Shown here piece by piece: positions 8,339 to 15,338 of a stretch of DNA of 17,937 bases (the first letter of the stretch is position 1; each line of letters begins with the position of its first letter). Made by a program: the position numbers and the translations under genes. Under the pieces are notes generated by a model that was not told where the DNA came from, did not search any database, and saw only the letters and a program-made list of their open reading frames with translations. This DNA is from Bacillota bacterium (GTDB taxonomy: Bacteria; Bacillota; Limnochordia; Darwinibacteriales; DTU012), in the NCBI GenBank assembly GCA_012521805.1, contig JAAYLQ010000145.1, forward strand, positions 1 to 17,937, in the 5' to 3' direction.

Positions 8339-8402
8339 AGCGGAAGCGGTGTAGGCAAAGACAGCCTTGTGAAACTGGTGACCCAAGGAGGAGTTGTTCT
8401 CT

Positions 8403-10265
8403 ATGAAAAAGAGTATTGCGGTTCGGTTGGGTGTTTCTATTGGTGTACTGATTCTCATGATTTGTTTGGGACTTTGGTTTTTCTCGTATCTCGGCGGCTC
8501 CCGGGCGGTGATTAATCAGGTGGAAACAGCTTTGCTGATGCAGGCTGAGGAAGCGGCCCATTATGTTGAAAGCCGCCTGCTGGCTCATTTTTCCACCCTC
8601 GAAGCGATTGCGGCCAGGCCGGAGATCCAGAGCATGGACTGGAGTGTTCAGCGGCCGGTGCTTCAGTCTGAACTGCGGCGCCTGGGAATTTATGAAGCTT
8701 TGTCTGTAGTTTACCCCAATGGGGATGCCTGGCATGATGATGGTACAGTGGTCAATGTAGGGGACCGCGACTACGTAAAACGAGCTTTCAGCGGCACAGC
8801 AACAGCCTCAGATTTAATAGTCAATCGGGCAACAGGTACAGTTGTATTAGGCTTAACTGTGCCGATTAAACGGAACAACCAGGTGGTTGGGGTGCTGATG
8901 GCAAGAGCTGAAGCGGGATTTTTAAGTGAAATTACCGAGCGTCTCGGCTTTGGCGAAGGGGGGATGGCGTTTATTTTCAGCCAGGATGGTACTGTTATGG
9001 CCAGTCCTGTTCGGGAATATGTGCTTGAGCAGCGCAATATCTTTACAGATACTGCTGAATTGGCGGACATTGGCAGAGCCCTGACTGATTTGGGGGCTGG
9101 CAGCAGCGGCATTGTCCGTCCCCACTATTTAGACAATACGATTATCACTGGAATTGTACCGATGCCGCTTACCGGCTGGATCATGAGCATAGGAGCGGTA
9201 GAAGCAGATGTCCTGCAGGATGTGCGAGATCTAACGTATTATCTGGTGAGCATCTCCCTGGTGTTTATTCTGATCGGGATCAGTATTGCGGTGGTGATTG
9301 CCCGGCGGATTACCGCTCCCCTGGTACTGCAGAAAAACGTTGTGGAAGGAATTGCTGCAGGGGACTTTACCCAAACTGTGCCGGTGAAAACATCTGATGA
9401 GGTTGGTGTGTTAGGACGGGCGATTAACCAAACTGTAGAGAGTATGCGAATTACCTTAGGCTTGACGGCGGAAACAACCGATAAAGTTAAAGTGACCAGT
9501 GCAGAATTGGCAGCAGCTTCGGAAGAAGTGAGCGCATCGATTCAGCAGGTTGCCAGCGTTACCAATCAGTTTTCCAGCACCCTAGACGATATGAATAATA
9601 ATGCTCAGATGATGAATGCCAAGGTGCAGGAAATTTCTCAGCAGGTAACAGATGGCACCAGGGCGATCGAGAATATTACCATTCAGATGAACGCGCTGCG
9701 GGATAATATTCAAAGAATGGCTTTAGAAGTCGGCGAGCTGGGCACGCTGTCCAAGCAGATTGGCAGCATTGCCGGCATGATTGAAGAAATCGCGGATCAG
9801 ACCAATCTGTTAGCTTTAAACGCTGCTATTGAGGCAGCTAGAGCCGGTGAGCACGGTCGCGGATTTGCGGTGGTAGCGGATGAGGTGCGCAAGCTGGCAG
9901 AGCAGTCCAGTGGAGCAACTACTGAGATTGGTGCTCTGATTTCCCAGATTCAAGCGCGCATCTCGACTGCAGTTGCGGATATGAGTGCAGGTTCGAATCA
10001 AGCGGATCAGGCAATTGTGCAGGTTGATCAATCCAGCGATCTCCTCAACAGGATCTTAAATGTGGTGGAAGAAATTATGATCCAGATCACTGACTTTTCC
10101 GCTGCCTTAAAGGAGCTGAATGTGGGCGGTCATGAGGTGGCCAGCGCTACTGAAGAGCAGGCTGCTGCTATTGGACAGGTTGCCAGCTCAGCTCAGGAGC
10201 TGACCGAAATCAGTTCCCAGCTGCGGGAGCTGGTGGATAAATTTAAGATCGAGAAAAACTCGTAG
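8403..10265 (+). CDS. Methyl-accepting chemotaxis protein with extracellular dCache-type sensor
   Basis: A transmembrane chemoreceptor of 620 residues. Order: TM1 (about 11-30), an extracellular double-Cache sensor (about 35-275) with the Cache signature GDRDYVKRAFSGTATASD near 120-137, TM2 (279-300), HAMP (301-353), and a cytoplasmic signalling coiled coil. Its conserved hairpin tip at about 461-501 (EIADQTNLLALNAAIEAARAG and following) contacts CheW and CheA. There is no C-terminal CheR-tether pentapeptide. I prefer the ATG at 8403, which is nine bases after AAGGAGGAG (8385-8393); the in-frame TTG at 8394 touches that site. The gene begins 64 bases after potD with no hairpin between, so it is probably the last gene of the pot operon and may sense the same or a related ligand. 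No che genes are in the window. Confidence 0.95.
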   Translation: MKKSIAVRLGVSIGVLILMICLGLWFFSYLGGSRAVINQVETALLMQAEEAAHYVESRLLAHFSTLEAIAARPEIQSMDWSVQRPVLQSELRRLGIYEALSVVYPNGDAWHDDGTVVNVGDRDYVKRAFSGTATASDLIVNRATGTVVLGLTVPIKRNNQVVGVLMARAEAGFLSEITERLGFGEGGMAFIFSQDGTVMASPVREYVLEQRNIFTDTAELADIGRALTDLGAGSSGIVRPHYLDNTIITGIVPMPLTGWIMSIGAVEADVLQDVRDLTYYLVSISLVFILIGISIAVVIARRITAPLVLQKNVVEGIAAGDFTQTVPVKTSDEVGVLGRAINQTVESMRITLGLTAETTDKVKVTSAELAAASEEVSASIQQVASVTNQFSSTLDDMNNNAQMMNAKVQEISQQVTDGTRAIENITIQMNALRDNIQRMALEVGELGTLSKQIGSIAGMIEEIADQTNLLALNAAIEAARAGEHGRGFAVVADEVRKLAEQSSGATTEIGALISQIQARISTAVADMSAGSNQADQAIVQVDQSSDLLNRILNVVEEIMIQITDFSAALKELNVGGHEVASATEEQAAAIGQVASSAQELTEISSQLRELVDKFKIEKNS

Positions 10266-10267
10266 TT

Positions 10268-10294
10268 TGTCGGATTTTATTAAATTTTGTCGAA
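10268..10294 (+). promoter_or_regulatory. Two Spo0A-box-like sequences upstream of the GTPase-NYN promoter
   Basis: TGTCGAA at 10288-10294 (in the wider TTTTGTCGAAAA) matches the 0A box TGNCGAA exactly. A second copy TGTCGGA at 10268-10274, with one mismatch, is exactly 20 bp upstream in the same orientation. The near copy ends six bases before the -35 at 10301. A seven-base motif occurs by chance about once per 8 kb on two strands, so only the position and pairing give weight. Confidence 0.35.
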
Positions 10295-10300
10295 AAGATA

Positions 10301-10329
10301 TTGACAAAAAATAGAAAATACGTTAAGAT
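10301..10329 (+). promoter_or_regulatory. Strong sigma-A type promoter upstream of the GTPase-NYN gene
   Basis: TTGACA at 10301-10306, a 17-base AT-rich spacer, and TAAGAT at 10324-10329. The predicted start near 10336 makes a leader of about 245 bases before the ATG at 10581, long for an ordinary 5' region. Confidence 0.65.
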
Positions 10330-10376
10330 CCAATTAAATGTTACAAAAACATAAAAAATGTAAATCAAAGGATTTA

Positions 10377-10459
10377 AACAAATCAAGCATAGTGCGGAGC
10401 TTATTTATCAACCCCCCGGCATCCTCGCCTAACGATCCTGCATTAATGCTTGATTTGTT
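10377..10459 (+). promoter_or_regulatory. Leader RNA with a perfect 14-bp inverted repeat; possible attenuator-like structure
   Basis: The gene-free stretch 10266-10580 holds AACAAATCAAGCAT (10377-10390) and its exact reverse complement (10446-10459), separated by 55 bases. No T-run follows the right arm closely enough for a simple terminator. Inside the loop, CGCCTAAC (10426-10433) can pair with GTTAGGTG (10487-10494, one G-T pair), which would cross the first stem, so the two are alternatives or a pseudoknot. A further imperfect hairpin GTGCGCC / GGCACGC lies at 10492-10516. I do not recognise a known riboswitch or T-box. A mobile miniature element with inverted ends is another reading. Confidence 0.45.
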
Positions 10460-10500
10460 ATTTCTAGAGCAGTGGGTCAAGGAGAGGTTAGGTGCGCCGA

Positions 10501-10529
10501 TTGCAACCTGGCACGCAAATTGATATGAT
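10501..10529 (+). promoter_or_regulatory. Possible second, proximal promoter of the GTPase-NYN gene
   Basis: TTGCAA at 10501-10506, a 17-base spacer and TATGAT at 10524-10529 lie downstream of the leader structure. Transcription from here would start near 10536 and skip the inverted repeat. Confidence 0.45.
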
Positions 10530-10580
10530 AATAATAATAGATAAGCTACGGATATTTTGAACGAAGGATTGAATTGCGGC

Positions 10581-13202
10581 ATGAAAAGATTAGTGATCGG
10601 AATCCTGGCCCATGTGGATGCGGGCAAGACCACATTATCTGAAGCGCTGCTTTATACCAGCGGTGAAATCAGAAAGCTAGGCAGGGTAGATAAGCAGGAT
10701 GCCTATTTAGATACCCATGAGCTGGAAAGACAGCGGGGTATCACCATTTTTTCTAAACAAGCGATATTTGCATGGGGAGATCTCCAGGTTACCCTTTTGG
10801 ATACGCCGGGTCACGTGGATTTTGCGGCTGAAATGGAGCGGACCTTGAATGTCCTGGATTACGCGATTTTAGTGATCAGCGCTGCTGATGGTGTCCAGGG
10901 ACATACTCAGACCTTATGGCGGCTCTTGGAGCGGTATCAGATCCCCACTTTTATTTTTATCAATAAAATGGATCAACCAGGAGCGGATCGGGACCGCGTT
11001 CTTGAGCAGCTGAAACTTAAGCTGGATCAAGGCTGCTGTGATTTCAGCCTGGAGGATAGTGCCAGCTTTTACGAACAGCTGGCATTGTGTGATGAAGCTT
11101 TACTGGAAACCTATCTTGAAGCAGATCAGCTCGAGCTGTCCCAGATTCAGGCTGCAGTTAGGGTGCGGAAAGTGTTTCCCTGCTACTTTGGCTCCGCTTT
11201 GAAGCTGCAGGGGGTTGCGGAGTTTTTAACAGGAATTGAAAAGTACAGCACTGCTCCCGAATATCCTGGGGAATTTGGCGCCCGGGTTTTCAAAATTTCC
11301 CGGGATGACCAGGGCACCCGCCTTACCCATCTAAAGCTTACCGGGGGCAGTTTAAAGGTTAGGGATTTAGTGAGCAGTGGAGATTGGGAAGAAAAGGTTA
11401 ATCAAATTCGGCTTTACTCCGGAGATAAGTTTACTGCGGTCAGCAAGGTTGATGCTGGGATGGTTTGTGCGGTAACTGGCCTGACTAAAACCAGACCGGG
11501 AGAAGGGCTGGGAATCGAAAACGATGGTGCCCAGCCGCTGTTAGAACCGGTGCTGTCCTACCAGATTCTGCTGCCGGCGGGAGTAGATCCCCAGGCAGTG
11601 CTGCCGAAATTTAAAGAACTGGAGGAAGAAATACCCGAACTGAGGATTGTTTGGGATGAGCAGCTCCAGGAGATCCAAGCCCGGATTATGGGTGCAGTGC
11701 AGGTTGAGATTCTCCAGCGGCTGATTCAGGACCGCTTCGATCTGGAAGTGGAGTTTGATACCGGAAAAATCCTATATAAAGAGACAATAGCTGGGCCTGT
11801 GGAGGGGGTCGGCCATTTCGAACCTCTAGGCCACTATGCGGAGGTGCACCTCCTGCTGGAACCAGGTCCCCCCGGCAGCGGTTTAGTATTTGATTCTAGC
11901 TGCAGTGAGGAGGTGCTGGCGAAAAACTGGCAGCGCTTGGTACTGACCCATCTGAAGGAAAAAACCCACAAAGGCGTGCTGACTGGTTCTCCGATTACCG
12001 ATATGAAAATCACTCTGGTGTCCGGCCGTGCTCATCTGAAACACACGGAAGGCGGTGATTTTCGGGAAGCAACTTACCGGGCGGTGCGCCAGGGGTTGAA
12101 GCAGGCTGAGTCGGTGCTGTTAGAACCATACTATGATTTTCGGCTGGAAGTGCCGGAGCACAATATCGGTCGGGCAATGACCGATATCGATCAAATGGGA
12201 GGCACCTGCGAAGTTACCGAAACAGATGATGGTTTTGCGGTTTTAACCGGAAGTGCTCCAGTTGTGACCCTGCGCAACTACCATCAGGAAGTTACTGCTT
12301 ATACTAAGGGGATGGGCAGGCTTTTTTGTTATCCTGCTGGTTACAAGCGGTGCCACAACGCAGAAGAAGTGATTGCTGAAATTGGCTATGACTCAGAACG
12401 GGATCTGGACAACCCCACCGGCTCGATTTTCTATGCCAATGGGGCTGGGTTCTACGTCAGCTGGGATCAGGTTAAGCACTACATGCATTTAGAAAGTACT
12501 CTCAAAGAGGAGCCCAGCATCAGCAGGCGGTCTGCTGTGTTTAAGAGCAGTGAAGTTGATTTTACCGATTTAAAATACGATTACTACGAGCAGGCTGTCA
12601 ATGCCAACAAAGGCCGGAAAACTAACTGGGTGCGGCGCCGCAAACAAATTGAAAAGCCGAAAACAAAATCAGGGCAAGCTCAGCAGGAAGTCAAGGAGCA
12701 GTTTCTCTTAGTTGATGGGTATAACATTATTCACGCCTGGCCGGAACTGGCTGAGCTTGCCGAGGATAATATGGATGCAGCCCGGGTTAAGCTGTTGGAC
12801 GCCCTCTGCAGCTACCAGGCTGTAAAGCAGTGCCATGTGATTGTTGTGTTTGATGCTTACCGCGTGCCCGGGCAGATTGAGCGGATCAGCGATTACCACA
12901 ATATTAAAGTGGTGTTTACCAAAGAAGCCCAGACTGCGGACGAATATATTGAAAGGTTTGCCTATGAGCATCAAAATAAATACAAAATTACTGTGGCCAC
13001 CTCTGATGCCCTGGAGCAGATTATTATCAGCGGTGCCGGTTCAGTGGTCCTCTCAGCCCAGGACCTTCTCAAGGAACTAGAATTTGTGGTGGAGCAGACG
13101 CGCCAGCTCAGCCGGGAACAGCTGACCAGAAACTATCTCGGCGATGCTGTTAAGCCGGAGACCAAGGAGCAGATTGAGAAGCTGGGGAAGGGTGCAGATT
13201 AG
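10581..13202 (+). CDS. Tet(M)/EF-G-like translational GTPase fused to a C-terminal Rae1/YacP-like NYN ribonuclease domain
   Basis: An 873-residue fusion. The first ~640 residues follow the EF-G/Tet(M) plan. The GTPase motifs are AHVDAGKTT (10-18), RGITI (52-56), DTPGH (74-78) and NKMD (128-131); domains II to V follow, with the domain IV tip at about 480-494. A basic linker (about 650-705) leads to a NYN/PIN-like domain (about 706-840) that resembles B. subtilis Rae1 (YacP), a nuclease that cuts mRNA in the ribosomal A site: LLVDGYN (D712), VVFDAYR (D758), TADEY (D787, E788) and ATSD (D809) supply the acidic residues. The protein probably binds ribosomes, moves A-site contents and cleaves mRNA there; this is inference. 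It should not be called tetracycline resistance: it differs from true Tet(M) at the domain IV tip. ATG 10581 matches the Tet(M) start; GAAGGA lies 12 bases upstream, and an in-frame TTG at 10557 is the alternative. Confidence 0.93.
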   Translation: MKRLVIGILAHVDAGKTTLSEALLYTSGEIRKLGRVDKQDAYLDTHELERQRGITIFSKQAIFAWGDLQVTLLDTPGHVDFAAEMERTLNVLDYAILVISAADGVQGHTQTLWRLLERYQIPTFIFINKMDQPGADRDRVLEQLKLKLDQGCCDFSLEDSASFYEQLALCDEALLETYLEADQLELSQIQAAVRVRKVFPCYFGSALKLQGVAEFLTGIEKYSTAPEYPGEFGARVFKISRDDQGTRLTHLKLTGGSLKVRDLVSSGDWEEKVNQIRLYSGDKFTAVSKVDAGMVCAVTGLTKTRPGEGLGIENDGAQPLLEPVLSYQILLPAGVDPQAVLPKFKELEEEIPELRIVWDEQLQEIQARIMGAVQVEILQRLIQDRFDLEVEFDTGKILYKETIAGPVEGVGHFEPLGHYAEVHLLLEPGPPGSGLVFDSSCSEEVLAKNWQRLVLTHLKEKTHKGVLTGSPITDMKITLVSGRAHLKHTEGGDFREATYRAVRQGLKQAESVLLEPYYDFRLEVPEHNIGRAMTDIDQMGGTCEVTETDDGFAVLTGSAPVVTLRNYHQEVTAYTKGMGRLFCYPAGYKRCHNAEEVIAEIGYDSERDLDNPTGSIFYANGAGFYVSWDQVKHYMHLESTLKEEPSISRRSAVFKSSEVDFTDLKYDYYEQAVNANKGRKTNWVRRRKQIEKPKTKSGQAQQEVKEQFLLVDGYNIIHAWPELAELAEDNMDAARVKLLDALCSYQAVKQCHVIVVFDAYRVPGQIERISDYHNIKVVFTKEAQTADEYIERFAYEHQNKYKITVATSDALEQIIISGAGSVVLSAQDLLKELEFVVEQTRQLSREQLTRNYLGDAVKPETKEQIEKLGKGAD

Positions 13203-14092
13203 ATCGATTCCCGCAGCTTGATGATTTGATCAAACCAGTACTCAATGTGAGCCTGATCAGGGGAATTTTTCAGGTACACAAAATTAAATGGGTGGCTGAT
13301 CTGAAAATCTTCCAGAGAAATTTCTGTGAGGGTTCCTTGGGACAGCTCTTTTCTGACAGCCTCCCGATACATAAAGGTAATCCCCATGTTTTGGCGGCAT
13401 AATTCTTTAATAGCGGTCATATTGCCGACGACAATTCTGTGCTTAAAGTCGTGGACAGTGAGATTGTGATGATACAGGGCCTGCTCCAGAATATCCCGGG
13501 TGCCGCTGCCCGGTTCCCGCAGAATCAAGGTTTGGTCAAGGAGATCCTCGATGGCACTGCTTTGAGCGGCAAGCTTGTTAGCGGGGGAGCAGACAGCGGT
13601 AAACGCCTCATTGGCGATCAACTTGGATTCAAACTGGCTGCGGTTGAAGTGGCCTTCCAAGAGAGCGAAATCGATTTGACCATCCCAGAGCATTTTCTGC
13701 AGCACATGGGTGTTTTCTACATACATGGAGATCTCTGTTTCCGGGTCAGCGGCAATGATGCGGCTTAAAATCGGAGGCAGCATGCATTCCCCAATGGTCA
13801 GGGTTGCTCCAAAATTTAATCCTTTAACCCGGTTTTTGATCCGATCCAGCAGGGAGAAAATCCGCTGGGAATTGGCACTGAGGGTGCGCGCATAGTCCTG
13901 TAAAGCTCTGCCTGCTTCTGTAAGGGCAAAGCTTTTTCCTTTTTTAGCGATCAGTGCCGCCTGATAGTAATCTTCAAGAAACTTGATGTGCTGGGAGACA
14001 GCTGGCTGGGTCAGGTTGAGGATTTCTGCAGTCCTGGTGTAGTTTCCGGTTTCGCAGAGGGTGAGGAATGTCTGCAGCCTGTAATCGAGCAT
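13199..14092 (-). CDS. LysR-family transcriptional regulator
   Basis: A 297-residue LTTR. The N-terminal winged helix-turn-helix (about 3-60) contains NYTRTAEILNLTQPAVSQHI, and the effector-binding domain starts near residue 90. The ATG at 14092 has GGAGG (14100-14104) seven bases away; an upstream in-frame start at 14140 has none and adds a non-homologous AT-rich tail. It is divergent from the YeiH-type exporter gene with a 112-base gap, the classical arrangement of an LTTR with its target, as in E. coli yeiE-yeiH. The ligand may be a small oxyanion or sulfur compound, by analogy only. Its stop overlaps the stop of the convergent GTPase-NYN gene by four bases, with no terminator between. Confidence 0.94.
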   Translation of the reverse strand: MLDYRLQTFLTLCETGNYTRTAEILNLTQPAVSQHIKFLEDYYQAALIAKKGKSFALTEAGRALQDYARTLSANSQRIFSLLDRIKNRVKGLNFGATLTIGECMLPPILSRIIAADPETEISMYVENTHVLQKMLWDGQIDFALLEGHFNRSQFESKLIANEAFTAVCSPANKLAAQSSAIEDLLDQTLILREPGSGTRDILEQALYHHNLTVHDFKHRIVVGNMTAIKELCRQNMGITFMYREAVRKELSQGTLTEISLEDFQISHPFNFVYLKNSPDQAHIEYWFDQIIKLRESI

Positions 14093-14117
14093 AATCAAAC
14101 CTCCGATATAAGTATTA

Positions 14118-14172
14118 ATTATAATATGATAATAAATCATAATTTCATTTTATACTACGAAAGTGGTATTAT
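14118..14172. promoter_or_regulatory. Divergent LysR/YeiH control region with two palindromes
   Basis: TATGAT-N5-ATCATA (14125-14141) contains a T-N11-A LTTR motif (14127-14139). A second palindrome, ATACTAC-GAAA-GTGGTAT (14152-14169), has one mismatch. A minus-strand TATAAT (14123-14118) probably serves lysR, and TATTAT (14167-14172) or TATACT (14151-14156) could serve the exporter gene; both lack good -35 boxes, as expected for activated promoters. Confidence 0.45.
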
Positions 14173-14204
14173 CAAGTTAGTTTGTTTATATTTGGAGGTT
14201 GATT

Positions 14205-15224
14205 ATGCTTAAGAAAGCAGCAGAAGCAGTACCAGGAATAGTACTCAGTATTGGAGCAGCCCTTGCCGCTATTTTTCTCAGCAGTCTTGTTCCAGGAGAT
14301 GTTATCGGAGCGACAGTAATGGCTCTGCTGGTGGGCATGGCTCTGCACCCGCTGGTCACCAGATATCAAGTGTTTGATGCTGGGGTCAGCTTTACCGGAA
14401 AGATGATCCTCCGGATTGGGATTATTCTGATGGGTGTTAACCTGAATTTTGCCGAGGTTGTGAATGTCGGCCGCTACTCAATCTTTGTGATGTTGATTAC
14501 CATGGCCACCGCTTTTATAGCGGGCAACCTGGTAGGCAGGGTCTTTAAAATGAATTGGAAGCTCACCAATCTGCTGGCGGTGAGCACTGCTGTTTGCGGC
14601 GGTTCAGCTGTAGCTGCAGTGGGACCGGTGATTAAAGCTAAGGATGAAGATATTGCCTATGCCATTTCCTCTACCTTTGTCTTTGATGTGATTACAGTAG
14701 TGGCGCTGCCGTGGATTGGCTTAGCTCTGGGTATGTCGAATATGGGCTATGGCTTGTGGGTCGGCACTGCGGTTAACGACACATCTTCGGTGGTGGCAGC
14801 AGGCTATGCCTTCTCTGAGTTCGCTGGCAACACAGCAGTAATTGTGAAACTGACTCGAACCCTATTCATCATTCCTTATGTATTAATCTTTTCCTTTATT
14901 TCTGAGCGGTTGGAAGCCCGGGCAGCAGCCAGTACCCAAGGACGGACACCGATCAATTTTAAGAAGATATTTCCCCATTTTGTGGTTCTCTTCTTAATTG
15001 TTGTGGCGCTGCGGAGCACTGGGCTGATTCCAAACTCCCTGGTACCGGCTTTAGCGAACAGCTCAAAATTCTGCATGGTGATGGCGTTAGCCGCAATCGG
15101 CTTGAAAACAAGCTTTGGAGATATTAAAGATATTGGTTTTAAACCGATGATTCTCGGCTTTATTGTCGATACTTTAGTCCTGTTTGTATCAATGGGTGTG
15201 CAAATAGCTACCGGGAGATTCTGA
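14205..15224 (+). CDS. yeiH: YeiH/UPF0324 family putative anion (sulfate) exporter
   Basis: A 339-residue integral membrane protein with about ten hydrophobic segments, of the usual length for the UPF0324/YeiH family. Conserved family segments are VCGGSAVAAVGPVIKAKDED in the middle and GTAVNDTSSVVAAG after it. The family is annotated as a putative sulfate or related anion exporter, largely on context, so function is provisional. The ATG at 14205 is six bases after GGAGG (14194-14198); an in-frame TTG at 14199 touches that site and is less likely. The gene stands alone as a single-gene unit, ended by a strong terminator three bases after its stop, and is controlled most likely by the divergent LysR protein. 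Confidence 0.88.
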   Translation: MLKKAAEAVPGIVLSIGAALAAIFLSSLVPGDVIGATVMALLVGMALHPLVTRYQVFDAGVSFTGKMILRIGIILMGVNLNFAEVVNVGRYSIFVMLITMATAFIAGNLVGRVFKMNWKLTNLLAVSTAVCGGSAVAAVGPVIKAKDEDIAYAISSTFVFDVITVVALPWIGLALGMSNMGYGLWVGTAVNDTSSVVAAGYAFSEFAGNTAVIVKLTRTLFIIPYVLIFSFISERLEARAAASTQGRTPINFKKIFPHFVVLFLIVVALRSTGLIPNSLVPALANSSKFCMVMALAAIGLKTSFGDIKDIGFKPMILGFIVDTLVLFVSMGVQIATGRF

Positions 15225-15226
15225 GC

Positions 15227-15272
15227 TTGACCTAGATCAAATCTGCAAATTTGATCTAGGTCAATTTTTTTT
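15227..15272 (+). terminator. Strong intrinsic terminator after yeiH
   Basis: A perfect 16-bp stem (15227-15242 with 15249-15264), a six-base loop CTGCAA, and eight T residues (15265-15272). It begins two bases after the yeiH stop codon. Confidence 0.92.
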
Positions 15273-15292
15273 CTGCTGTTCCATGCTACAAT
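15227..15292 (+). promoter_or_regulatory. Tandem FNR/CRP-like boxes and extended -10 promoter of the metal operon
   Basis: The two terminator arms contain TTGACCTAGATCAA (15227-15240) and TTGATCTAGGTCAA (15251-15264), each near-palindromic and close to the FNR consensus TTGAT-N4-ATCAA. Downstream is an extended -10 TGCTACAAT (15284-15292) with no -35. With the start at 15299, the near box is centred at -41.5, the standard class II activator position; the far box is centred at -65.5. No FNR/CRP gene is in the window. Confidence 0.6.
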
Positions 15293-15338
15293 GGATTCAC
15301 ATTCAGGAAAACTACTTAGAGCAAAGGAGCGATTGAGA

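Noticed and set aside
10377..10459. Miniature inverted-repeat element
   Set aside because: The 14-bp ends would fit, but I see no clear target-site duplication and no second copy in the window.
10338..10523. Annotating the 61-codon leader ORF as a protein gene
   Set aside because: No ribosome binding site, no recognisable homology, and it runs through an RNA-like inverted repeat; kept only as a possible leader peptide.
10581..13202. Calling the gene a tetracycline resistance determinant tet(M)
   Set aside because: The GTPase part is related, but the domain IV tip differs, the protein is over 200 residues longer with a nuclease domain, and homologues appear to be core-type genes; resistance is not supported.
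14093..14140. Upstream start at 14140 for the LysR gene
   Set aside because: It would add 16 non-homologous residues through the operator region and has no ribosome binding site; ATG 14092 has GGAGG.
15291..15338. ATG at 15291 as start of the small metal-operon gene
   Set aside because: It overlaps the extended -10 box and is upstream of the predicted transcript start; GTG 15339 has a well-placed AAGGAG.
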